Shown here: one piece after another, positions 54,851-62,908 of the stretch
Numbering within the stretch: position 1 is the stretch's first letter
How the letters are laid out: each line of letters begins with the position of its first letter
NCBI RefSeq assembly: GCF_013366925.1
Contig: NZ_JAALDK010000002.1
Location: 1,054,001-1,118,000, forward strand
Reading direction: 5' to 3'
Length of the DNA stretch: 64,000 nucleotides
From: Paraburkholderia youngii
GTDB taxonomy: Bacteria; Pseudomonadota; Gammaproteobacteria; Burkholderiales; Burkholderiaceae
The notes under the pieces: generated by a model
Databases searched by the model: none
What the model saw: the letters and a program-made list of their open reading frames with translations, nothing else
Told to the model about the DNA's origin: nothing
Program-made: the position numbers and the translations under genes

Positions 54851-55894
54851 TCAGACTCCGTCGAGCAACGCGTCGAGATCCAGCGAGGAGCGCACGCCGA
54901 TCGAATCGGCGTGCTCGATGAGGAACGCGTCCGCGGCGCGTCGGCCTTCGTCGCGCAGCATCGTCAGAAAGCTCCACTCGGCGTTCAGTTTCGACGAGTA
55001 GCCGAGTTCGGTCATCAGCTCGCTCGAGATCCGATGGATCCGCATCGCCGCCCAATGGCGGCCTTCGTCGCTGCCGGCGTCCGCGGCGCGCCGCAGCAGC
55101 GCGATCATGCGCAGCTCTTTCAGCAGCGGCGCGTTGAAGGCGACTTCGTTCAGGCGGCTGATGATGTCGCGCGCGGTGCGTGGTGTTTCATCCCGCACGA
55201 CGGGATTGACCTGAATCAGCAGCGTATCGCTCGACGTGCATTCGCGTACCAGCGGCGTGATGGTCGGATTCCCGGCGTAGCCGCCGTCCCAATAGTATTC
55301 ACCGTCGATCTGCACGGCCTGGAACAGCGTGGGCAGGCAGCCGGAGGCGAGCAGCACGTCGGGCGTCAGGTCGCCATTGCGAAACACACGCGCCTGGCCC
55401 GTGCGCACGCGCGTCGCTGTGATGAACAGCTTGATCGGCGCGTCGCGCAGATGCCCGAAATCGATCGAGTCCTGCAGAATCTTCGCCAGCGGATGGACGC
55501 CGCGCGGGTTCAGGTCGTACGGAGAAAACACCCGCGCCGCGAGGTCCATCGCGATGAAGAACGGCGAGTAGTCGAGCGTCCAGCGGCCCATCAATACGTC
55601 GAACGGGCTGCGGCGAAACGGGCTGTACACCGACGCTTCGAATACTCGCCGCCAGAACGCTTCGAGCGCGGCGCGCGCGCCGGACGCGCCGCCCACCTGG
55701 TAGCCGCTTACCAGCACCGCAGCGTTCATCGCGCCAGCCGACGTACCTGATATCCCTTCGATCTGCAGCCACGACTCTTCGAGCAAACGGTCGAGGACGC
55801 CCCATGTAAAAGCACCGTGCGAACCGCCACCCTGCAATGCGAGATCGATAAGGGCGGGTTCGCGGCGAGAGGGTTGGTTTTTTCTTGCAGCCAA
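54851..55894 (-). CDS. patatin-like phospholipase
   Basis: The patatin fold is clear: oxyanion hole GGGSHGAFTWGVLDRL near the N-terminus, nucleophile elbow GISGTSAGAMNA and catalytic Asp in YWDGGYAGNP. The enzyme should cleave fatty acyl groups from lipids. The start is uncertain: TTG at 55894 has GGGAG 5 bases upstream and gives 347 residues, while a GTG at 56023 would give 390. No signal peptide is obvious with the shorter form. The gene precedes the GntP permease. Confidence 0.85.
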   Translation of the reverse strand: MAARKNQPSRREPALIDLALQGGGSHGAFTWGVLDRLLEESWLQIEGISGTSAGAMNAAVLVSGYQVGGASGARAALEAFWRRVFEASVYSPFRRSPFDVLMGRWTLDYSPFFIAMDLAARVFSPYDLNPRGVHPLAKILQDSIDFGHLRDAPIKLFITATRVRTGQARVFRNGDLTPDVLLASGCLPTLFQAVQIDGEYYWDGGYAGNPTITPLVRECTSSDTLLIQVNPVVRDETPRTARDIISRLNEVAFNAPLLKELRMIALLRRAADAGSDEGRHWAAMRIHRISSELMTELGYSSKLNAEWSFLTMLRDEGRRAADAFLIEHADSIGVRSSLDLDALLDGV

Positions 55895-56457
55895 GACGAC
55901 TCCCGTGATGAGGAGTGCTCCATTTCGAGCTGACGCCGCATGCGCGGCGGACGAATGAACTGCTGGCCAATGCTTTGAATTACCGAATGACGTGAGGCGT
56001 GTTTCAGAGGTGAGGCATCGCACTGCACCATAGGTATTGGAAGTGGCTAGTGATTAAAAGTCAAGCGTATTCGAGGCGCCGCGCGGCTGTGCCTGGCAAT
56101 GCCGGCCAGTCAGGCGGGACAGAGAAACCCGGTTGGTCACGCCGAGGTCAAAAGCAGCGTGTAAGGAGCCCGGCTGGCGTACCACGCCGAGGCGCTCACA
56201 TAATCATGGATAAGCGGAGTATCTTTGCAGGGGGAGCGCGACAATGCGGCGGCAATGAATCAACCCGCATTATCCGTTTTGCGCGTGCCGCTTAAATGCT
56301 AATTCGCGCGCGCTTTAACTTCGCTGTTTCGCCTTGCGCTAATTGCCACGGCTTATTGCAATGTAATGTATCGTCTCGGCGGCCGGATACATTACGACAT
56401 AATTCGACTGATGAACCAGGCTATAAAAGCAGGCATCGTCAAATCACGGAGATCACC
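55895..56457. other. ~560-bp intergenic region between divergent genes
   Basis: The region separates the patatin gene (minus) from the GFA gene (plus) and should contain both promoters. An 81-codon plus frame (56050-56295) has no ribosome site or motif. The last 120 bases are AT-richer. If the longer patatin start (56023) is used, the gap shrinks to 434 bases. Confidence 0.5.
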
Positions 56458-56829
56458 ATGAGCGCCGGGTTGCTGCAAGGGTCCTGTCACTGCGGGGCCG
56501 TCAAGTTCGAAGTTCGCACCGAAATCGTTCCGGCCGGCCGCTGTAACTGCAGCCTGTGCCGCCGCAAGGGCGCGCTGATGACGCCGCCCTTTCCCGCGAG
56601 TCAACTGAAGATTCTGAGTGGCGAGGATTCGCTGACGCTGTACCAGTTCAACACGAAGGTCGCGAAACACTACTTCTGCAAGCATTGCGGCATCTATCCT
56701 TTTCATCAGACGCGCAGGGATCCGCTGCAATGGCGCGTCAACATCGGCTGCCTCGACGGGGTCGATCCTTATGTGCTCGAAGCCAGCGTGGCCGACGGCG
56801 CGAGTCTTTCCGTGCTGGAGGACGCATGA
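56458..56829 (+). CDS. GFA/CENP-V-type zinc-binding protein
   Basis: The 123-residue protein has the GFA family cysteines: GSCHCGAVKFEV near residue 10, CNCSLCRRKGAL near 33 and HYFCKHCGIYPFH near 75, binding two zinc ions. The family is named after glutathione-dependent formaldehyde-activating enzyme, but most members are uncharacterised. ATG 56458 is chosen because CGGAGA precedes it. Its stop overlaps the next small frame (ATGA), which is followed by a two-component system. Confidence 0.9.
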   Translation: MSAGLLQGSCHCGAVKFEVRTEIVPAGRCNCSLCRRKGALMTPPFPASQLKILSGEDSLTLYQFNTKVAKHYFCKHCGIYPFHQTRRDPLQWRVNIGCLDGVDPYVLEASVADGASLSVLEDA

Positions 56830-56948
56830 AACGCCTGTTTGCCATCGCCGTGTTCGTCGTGGGCGGCTTCGCGGCGGAACTCGCGCATCCGTTGCAGTGT
56901 TCACTGATCCAATCGAGCGGCGTGCAACTCAAACGCCGCGGCAGATAA
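56826..56948 (+). CDS. small hydrophobic protein (40 residues)
   Basis: The 40-residue frame overlaps the GFA stop as ATGA and ends 7 bases before the response-regulator start. It begins MKRLFAIAVFVVGGFAAELAH, a signal-peptide- or membrane-anchor-like segment, followed by a basic end (LKRRGR). Spacing suggests it is translated as part of the operon. No family recognised; it could be a chance frame. Confidence 0.45.
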   Translation: MKRLFAIAVFVVGGFAAELAHPLQCSLIQSSGVQLKRRGR

Positions 56949-56955
56949 TCCGTCG

Positions 56956-57696
56956 ATGGAAACCTCCGACCACGTACTGATCGTCGACGACGATCGCGGG
57001 ATCCGCGAACTGCTCGCGGGATACCTCGAGAAAAACGGCGTGCGCGTCACGCTCGCGGCCAATGGCCGCCAGATGCGCGCCGCGCTCGAGAACGGCGCGC
57101 CCGACCTGATCGTGCTCGACCTGATGCTGCCCGGCGAAGACGGCCTCGTGCTGTGCCGCGAGCTGCGCGCGGGCAAGTTCCGCGCGGTGCCGATTCTGAT
57201 GCTGACGGCGCGCAGCGAGGAAGCGGACCGGATCGTCGGACTCGAAATGGGCGCCGACGATTACCTGACCAAACCGTTCGCCGCACGCGAGCTGCTCGCG
57301 CGAATCCGCTCGGTGCTGCGCCGCGCGCGCATGCTGCCGCCCGGCATGGAGGTGACGGAGTCGGCGCCGATGCTGTGCTTCGGCGACTGGCGGCTCGACA
57401 CGACCGCGCGCCATCTGCTCGACGCGGACGGCACCGAAGTGGCGTTGAGCGGCGCGGAGTACCGTCTGTTGCGCGTGTTTCTCGATCACCCGCAGCGCGT
57501 GCTCACGCGCGACCAGCTGCTGAACCTGACCCAGGGACGCCAGGCCGATCCGTTCGACCGCTCGATCGATCTGATGGTGAGCCGCCTGCGTCAGCGCCTG
57601 CGCGACGGCGCGCGCGAGCCGCGCTACATCAAGACGCTGCGCAGCGAGGGCTACGTGTTTTCGGCAGCGGTCACCGCGATCGGAGATCCGCAATGA
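56956..57696 (+). CDS. OmpR-family response regulator
   Basis: The 246-residue regulator has a receiver domain with VDDD at the acidic pocket, phospho-acceptor Asp55 (LIVLDLMLPGEDG) and the LTARSE and KPF switch residues. It carries an OmpR-type winged helix at about 145-235 (LSGAEYRLLRVFLDHPQRVLTRDQLL). Its stop overlaps the kinase start by 4 bases. The operon with a GFA protein and a small membrane peptide gives no firm clue to the signal. Confidence 0.95.
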   Translation: METSDHVLIVDDDRGIRELLAGYLEKNGVRVTLAANGRQMRAALENGAPDLIVLDLMLPGEDGLVLCRELRAGKFRAVPILMLTARSEEADRIVGLEMGADDYLTKPFAARELLARIRSVLRRARMLPPGMEVTESAPMLCFGDWRLDTTARHLLDADGTEVALSGAEYRLLRVFLDHPQRVLTRDQLLNLTQGRQADPFDRSIDLMVSRLRQRLRDGAREPRYIKTLRSEGYVFSAAVTAIGDPQ

Positions 57697-59036
57697 GCGT
57701 ATCTGTGTCACCGTCGTTGCTGCGCTGGCCGCATTGGCCGCGCACGCTGTTCGCGCGGCTCGCGGTGATTCTGTTCGTCGGGCTCGCGCTCGCGCAGGCT
57801 TTGTCGTTCTGGCTCACGATGACCGAGCGCGACCAGACGATGACCAACATCATGATGGGCTACATCGAGCGCGAGGTGGCGAGCTCGGTCGCGCTGCTCG
57901 ACCATCTGCCGCCCGACGAACGCGCCCAATGGCTGCCGCGGCTTGCGCGGCGCAGCTACGAGTTCGTGCTCGGCGAGGGCGTGGCCGGCGCACCGGTCGA
58001 CGCAAGCCTGTCGGCGCGCGTCGCGCAATCGATCGGCGACGGCATCGGCACGCGATATCCGTTGACCGTCAACGCGGTGCCAGGCGATCGCGAGCGTCTG
58101 CAGGTGCACCTGAAACTGAGCGACGGCACGCCGCTCACCATCGACCTGCGACCGATGCCCGGCGCACCGTTGTCGCGCTGGCTGCCGCTCGTGCTGACGC
58201 TGCAATTGCTCGTGCTCGGCGCCTGCTGCTGGCTGGCGGTGCGGCTCGCGACGCGCCCGCTCAATCAGCTCGCAGTCGCGGCCGACACGCTCGGCCCTGA
58301 CCTGAAGGCCGACCGTCTGCCCGAAGCCGGTCCGTCCGAAGTGGCGCGCGCCGCGCGCGCGTTCAACGCGATGCAGGATCGGATCGCCACGTACATGACC
58401 GAGCGCATGCAGATTCTCGCGGCGATTTCGCACGATCTGCAGACGCCGATCACGCGCATGCGTCTGCGCGTCGACACGATGGACGACGACAGCGAAGCCG
58501 CGAAGCTGCGCCAGGACCTGCAGGAAATGGAGGCGCTGGTCAAGGAAGGGGTCACCTATGCGCGCACGATGCACGGCACGACCGAAGTGCCGCGCCGCAT
58601 CGATCCCGATGCACTGTTCGATAGTCTCGTCTGCGATTACGTGGACGCCGGTCAGCAAGTGTCGCTGCAGGGCCAGTTCGGCCAGTCGCTGAGGTTGCGT
58701 CCACAGGCGTTGAAGCGCATCGTCGGCAATCTGGTCGATAACGCGCTGAGGTACGCCGGCGCCGCGCATATCGAGATCGGCGCGTTGCACGATGGCGAGG
58801 CGACCGTGTCGGTGCTCGATCGCGGTCCCGGCATTCCGGCCGAGTCGCTGGAGACGGTGTTCGAGCCGTTCGTGCGACTCGAAGATTCGCGCAATCGTCA
58901 AACAGGCGGCACGGGGCTGGGACTCGCGATCGCGCGGCAACTCGCGCTTTCGATGGACGCGACGCTCACGCTGCACAACCGCGTTGGCGGCGGCCTCGAA
59001 GCGCGGCTGACGTTGAGGAAGTTGCGCGAGTCATAG
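57693..59036 (+). CDS. sensor histidine kinase (EnvZ-like)
   Basis: The 447-residue kinase has two membrane spans (about 18-42 and 165-190) around a periplasmic domain of about 120 residues. A HAMP region follows, then HisKA with phospho-acceptor His247 (AISHDLQTPITRMRLRVD). The catalytic domain has NLVDNALRYAG, DRGPGIP and GGTGLGLAIA. The ATG overlaps the regulator stop. Domain order matches OmpR/EnvZ-type pairs; the sensed signal is unknown. Confidence 0.95.
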   Translation: MSVSVSPSLLRWPHWPRTLFARLAVILFVGLALAQALSFWLTMTERDQTMTNIMMGYIEREVASSVALLDHLPPDERAQWLPRLARRSYEFVLGEGVAGAPVDASLSARVAQSIGDGIGTRYPLTVNAVPGDRERLQVHLKLSDGTPLTIDLRPMPGAPLSRWLPLVLTLQLLVLGACCWLAVRLATRPLNQLAVAADTLGPDLKADRLPEAGPSEVARAARAFNAMQDRIATYMTERMQILAAISHDLQTPITRMRLRVDTMDDDSEAAKLRQDLQEMEALVKEGVTYARTMHGTTEVPRRIDPDALFDSLVCDYVDAGQQVSLQGQFGQSLRLRPQALKRIVGNLVDNALRYAGAAHIEIGALHDGEATVSVLDRGPGIPAESLETVFEPFVRLEDSRNRQTGGTGLGLAIARQLALSMDATLTLHNRVGGGLEARLTLRKLRES

Positions 59037-59412
59037 TTGGACCCAAAACCCGCCACTGCGAAATCGTCATCGGGTTTGGACCATTGATGACGTTCGCGCG
59101 TCATTCCGAGCTGTCGCTCAGCTGCTTATCAGTAGTTCTGAGCGACCACATTTTCAGCTCGCTTCAGCGATTCCCATCATTCGAGAAAACCGCGTTGGTG
59201 ATGCGACACGTCGCATTATTTTTAAATCATCGATATTGAATGCGACTTATCGATGCGAGCGGCGATAAATTGACAAACGTCAGCGGACAGACCATTCTTT
59301 TCGTGTGGTGGTTGCAGAGTAACGCGGCGGATCAACAGCAAGATTGGCCGAGAGACACGTTTCGTTCGAATCTGATTACAGATCCTTGTTGGGTCACTAA
59401 AAAGGAATCCGA
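59037..59412. other. 376-bp intergenic region upstream of the arcD-like gene
   Basis: This AT-richer space should hold the promoter of the antiporter-arcA pair. A TTGACA lies at 59270-59275, but only a poor -10 (CATTCT, 17 bp on) follows. An inverted repeat at 59228-59255 is listed separately. No clear FNR/Anr box (TTGAT-N4-ATCAA) was seen. No gene is supported here. Confidence 0.5.
59228..59255. promoter_or_regulatory. inverted repeat upstream of the arcD-like gene
   Basis: CATCGATA (59228-59235) and TATCGATG (59248-59255) form a perfect 8-bp inverted repeat with a 12-bp spacer, about 160 bases before the arcD-like start. It may be an operator; the regulator is unknown. Confidence 0.4.
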
Positions 59413-60834
59413 ATGGCGTCCACTCCACAAAAGCTTTCAAAAGTGCAGCTCACCGGGATGGTCGTGGGCGGCATGGTCGGAGCCGGGATATTTTCCCTAC
59501 CGCGTACCTTCGCCGACGCCACCGGTCCGCTGGGCGCCCTGATCGCATGGCTGATTGCGGGCACGGGCATGTATATGCTGGCGCGCGTGTTTCAGACGCT
59601 GGCGGAAAGAAAGCCAGAACTGGACGCCGGCGTGTTTGCGTATGCGAGAGCGGGTTTTGGCGACTATCCGGGCTTTCTTTCCGCATTTGGCTACTGGATC
59701 AGCAGTTGTATCGGCAATGTTTCTTACTGGGTGCTGATCAAGTCGACACTCGGCGCATTTTTTCCGGTGTTCGGCGAGGGTAATACGGTCGTCGCGATCG
59801 TCGTTGCTTCGATCGGCATCTGGCTATTTCATTACATGATCCTGAAAGGCGTGCAGCAGGCGGCCTTCATCAACAGTATTGTTACGATCGCCAAGATCAT
59901 TCCGATTCTGGTGTTCATTCTGATCCTGTTGTTCGGCTTTCGGATGGACCTGTTCCAGGCCAACCTCTACGGCGGCGGTCTCGAAGGCAATATCTTCGAG
60001 CAGGTACGGGCCACGATGCTGGTCACCGTGTTCGTGTTCATCGGCATCGAAGGGGCGAGCGTTTATTCCCGTTATGCAAAGAAGCGCTCCGACGTCGGGC
60101 AATCGACGATATTCGGCTTCGTCGTCGTCACCTCGCTGATGGTGCTCGTGACGATGCTGCCTTATGCGGTGCTCGAGCGCGTGGACATTGCGGCGATGCG
60201 GCAGCCGTCGATGTCTGCGGTGCTCGAAGCGGTGGTCGGTCACTGGGGCGCCGTTTTCGTCAGCATAGGTCTGCTGATTTCGGTGCTCGGCGCTTATCTG
60301 GCCTGGTCGTTGATCTGCGCCGAAGTGTTGTTCTCGGCGGCGAGGACCGAAGACATGCCTGCGATCTTCGGCAAGGAAAACATCAACAAGACGCCGGCTA
60401 ATGCATTGTGGCTGACCAACATCGTGGTGCAGTTGCTCGTCATCAGCACGTACTTCTCGCGCGATGCATTCGCGCTGATGTTGAATCTGACGAGCGCGAT
60501 GTCGTTGATTCCGTACCTGCTCGTCGCGGTGTTCGGATGCATGAACGCGAATCGCGGCGACGGTTACGACCTTCGCGCCGACGAGCGCCGGCGCGACCTG
60601 ATCATGGCCGCGATCGCCGTGATCTATACCGCATTCATGATCTTCGCGGGCGGCCTGAAATTCATTCTGCTTGCCGCGGTGCTGTACGCGCCCGGCACAG
60701 CACTTTATTTTTGGGCGCGACGAGAGCAAAGCAAGAACGTTTTCATCATTTCCGATTGGTTCATCTTTACCGTCATCATCATTGGCGCAATCATCGGCAT
60801 CTACGCCCTCGTAACCGGAAGGATCACAATCTAA
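59413..60834 (+). CDS. arcD: arginine:ornithine antiporter (ArcD-type APC permease)
   Basis: The 473-residue permease has the VVGGMVGAGIFSLPRTF signature, about 12 spans and FIGIEGASVYSRYAKKRSDVG. It lies 50 bases upstream of arcA, an arrangement that strongly suggests arginine/ornithine exchange for the deiminase pathway. An AAGGA ribosome site precedes the ATG. It is closely similar to the antiporter at 37.5 kb. Confidence 0.92.
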   Translation: MASTPQKLSKVQLTGMVVGGMVGAGIFSLPRTFADATGPLGALIAWLIAGTGMYMLARVFQTLAERKPELDAGVFAYARAGFGDYPGFLSAFGYWISSCIGNVSYWVLIKSTLGAFFPVFGEGNTVVAIVVASIGIWLFHYMILKGVQQAAFINSIVTIAKIIPILVFILILLFGFRMDLFQANLYGGGLEGNIFEQVRATMLVTVFVFIGIEGASVYSRYAKKRSDVGQSTIFGFVVVTSLMVLVTMLPYAVLERVDIAAMRQPSMSAVLEAVVGHWGAVFVSIGLLISVLGAYLAWSLICAEVLFSAARTEDMPAIFGKENINKTPANALWLTNIVVQLLVISTYFSRDAFALMLNLTSAMSLIPYLLVAVFGCMNANRGDGYDLRADERRRDLIMAAIAVIYTAFMIFAGGLKFILLAAVLYAPGTALYFWARREQSKNVFIISDWFIFTVIIIGAIIGIYALVTGRITI

Positions 60835-60884
60835 CGACATCAGATTGAACAGAGCGGGTCACCACTGATATTCAGGAGGTCATC

Positions 60885-62144
60885 ATGGCGAACACGGACG
60901 CGAAAGCGGGTGAATTGGGCGTCTACTCGGAAGTCGGACAGCTGCGCAAAGTGATGGTCTGCGCACCGGGGCTCGCGCATCAGCGTCTTACCCCGAGCAA
61001 TTGCGATGAACTGCTGTTCGACGACGTACTGTGGGTCGAGAACGCGAAGCGCGACCACTTCGACTTCGTCACGAAGATGCGCGACCGTGGCGTCGAAGTG
61101 GTGGAGATGCACAATCTGCTCTCCGAAACGGTCGCGGTGCACGAAGGCAAGAAATGGATTCTGGACAACCAGGTGGTGCCGAATCAGGTCGGCCTCGGCT
61201 TTATCGATGAATTGAGAAGCTATCTGGAAGGGCTCGACAATCGCAAGCTGGCCGAAACGCTGATTGGCGGGCTATCCACGCACGACTTCCCGGAAGCGCA
61301 CGGCGGCAAGGCGCTGGAAGTTGCGAAGGAAGCGGCGGGCGGTACCGAATATCTGCTGCCGCCGTTGCCGAACACGCTGTACACGCGCGACACGACCTGC
61401 TGGATCTATGGCGGCGTCACGCTGAATGCGCTGTACTGGCCGGCCCGTCACGAAGAGACAATCCTGACCACGGCGATCTACAAGTTCCACCCCGACTTCG
61501 CGGGCAAGGTCAACGTGTGGTGGGGCGATCCGACCCAGGATCACGGTCTCGCCACGCTGGAAGGCGGCGACGTGATGCCGATCGGCAAGGGCGTCGTGCT
61601 GATCGGCATGAGCGAGCGCACTTCGCGTCAGGCCATCAGTCAACTGGCGGCAACGCTATTCAAGAAGGGCGCGGCCGAGCGCGTGATCGTCGCGGCGATG
61701 CCGAAGATTCGCGCGGCGATGCACCTCGATACCGTGTTCACGTTCGCCGATCGCGATTGCGTGCTGGTGGCCCCGGACTTCATGGCGAAGACGCGCACCT
61801 ATTCGTATCGGCCGAGCAGTCATCCGAGCGGCGTCGAATTGCACGCCGAAAACAAGCCGTTCACCGATGTCGTCGCCGAGGCGCTCGGGCTCAAGCATCT
61901 GCGCGTAGTCGAGGCGGGCGGCAGCGACTATCAGCGCGAGCGCACGCAGTGGGATAGCGGTGCGAACCTCGTGTGCGCGGCGCCGGGCGTCGTCTATGCA
62001 TACGACCGCAACACGTACACGAACACGCTTTTGCGCAAGCAGGGCATCGAGGTGATTACGATCGTCGGTGCGGAGCTGGGCCGTGGACGTGGCGGCGGTC
62101 ACTGCATGACCTGCCCGATCATTCGCGATGCGGTCGACTATTGA
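60885..62144 (+). CDS. arcA: arginine deiminase ArcA
   Basis: The 419-residue enzyme converts arginine to citrulline and ammonia. Visible active-site blocks are [36 protein letters not shown] and the catalytic Cys407 in [10 protein letters not shown]. Length matches the family. AGGAGGT precedes the ATG. The usual partners arcB (ornithine carbamoyltransferase) and arcC (carbamate kinase) do not follow; the next gene is an RcnB-like protein. Confidence 0.97.
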   Translation: MANTDAKAGELGVYSEVGQLRKVMVCAPGLAHQRLTPSNCDELLFDDVLWVENAKRDHFDFVTKMRDRGVEVVEMHNLLSETVAVHEGKKWILDNQVVPNQVGLGFIDELRSYLEGLDNRKLAETLIGGLSTHDFPEAHGGKALEVAKEAAGGTEYLLPPLPNTLYTRDTTCWIYGGVTLNALYWPARHEETILTTAIYKFHPDFAGKVNVWWGDPTQDHGLATLEGGDVMPIGKGVVLIGMSERTSRQAISQLAATLFKKGAAERVIVAAMPKIRAAMHLDTVFTFADRDCVLVAPDFMAKTRTYSYRPSSHPSGVELHAENKPFTDVVAEALGLKHLRVVEAGGSDYQRERTQWDSGANLVCAAPGVVYAYDRNTYTNTLLRKQGIEVITIVGAELGRGRGGGHCMTCPIIRDAVDY

Positions 62145-62472
62145 TCGGCCACGCGGATCGATTTGACGGTGAGTGGCGAATGCCGCCCCGCTCGCTGAAG
62201 TGGCGAGCGAGCGACAGCGCCGCGCGCGCGTGCGCCGCCGCCAGGCGGTCCGGCTTGAAGTCGAACTTCCTTTTACTATACTTTTTAACGACTTAGAGGC
62301 AGGCCTGAAATATCGAATTTGGCATCTCGCGATTTGCAAGGATCACGTTCGATAGACCAGCGATCGCTGCAATGAAGTTCGAGTTAATGAATCTGCGAGT
62401 AGCTGGACGATTACTTTTCACGTCAATCACGTGAATGCCCGGAGCTTTCTTCCACCGCACGGAGGTTCGAAC
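62145..62472. other. 328-bp intergenic region after arcA
   Basis: A hairpin CGCTCGC/GCGAGCG (62189-62195 and 62203-62209) without a U-run may serve as a weak terminator of the arcDA transcript. The rest is AT-richer and should carry the RcnB-like gene's promoter. No frame here is supported. Confidence 0.45.
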
Positions 62473-62808
62473 ATGAATAATCGCTTTGTTGCGCAACTCG
62501 TCGCCTTGTCGTTTGCCGGGGTGTCGGCGTTCGCGATTGCGGCTGGACCGCAGCCGCAGGACGAGGGCGGCCAGATGGCCGGTACTGGCCGTCAGCAGGT
62601 GATGCCGTCGATTCCGCATCGTGACTGGCACAAAGGCCAACGTGTGCCGACCGAATACCGTCATTACAATTTCATAATGGACGACTGGCGCGGACACGGC
62701 CTCAATGCGCCGCCGCGCGGGCATAAATGGCTAGGCGTCAATGGCGATTATGTGCTCGTAACGACGAACAACTGGACCATCTCCAACATCGTCGCCGGAA
62801 ACGAGTAA
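62473..62808 (+). CDS. RcnB-family periplasmic protein
   Basis: The 111-residue protein has a signal peptide ending AIAAGP and the RcnB pattern WHKGQRVPTEYRHYNF...DDWRGHGLNAPPRGHKWLGVNGDYVLV. The family was first described in nickel/cobalt homeostasis, but many members have other or unknown roles. A GGAGGT ribosome site lies 7 bases before ATG 62473, fixing the start over an ATG 14 codons upstream. Confidence 0.85.
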   Translation: MNNRFVAQLVALSFAGVSAFAIAAGPQPQDEGGQMAGTGRQQVMPSIPHRDWHKGQRVPTEYRHYNFIMDDWRGHGLNAPPRGHKWLGVNGDYVLVTTNNWTISNIVAGNE

Positions 62809-62908
62809 TGCTTCATCCTGGTGCCCAGGTAATCCGGCGACCAGGATTTAGCGCCGGGTCCCGGGCATTTCTTTGACACGACATCATCTCGTCATGGTCG
62901 CTATGGAT

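Noticed and set aside
53734..55055. Upstream extension of the GntP permease frame to 55055
   Set aside because: The extension lies antisense-free but inside the patatin coding region in another frame and is Arg-rich; the membrane protein begins at ATG 54848.
62815..62847. 8-bp inverted repeat ATCCTGGT/ACCAGGAT after the RcnB-like gene
   Set aside because: The loop is 17 bases and no U-run follows, so it cannot be called a terminator with confidence.
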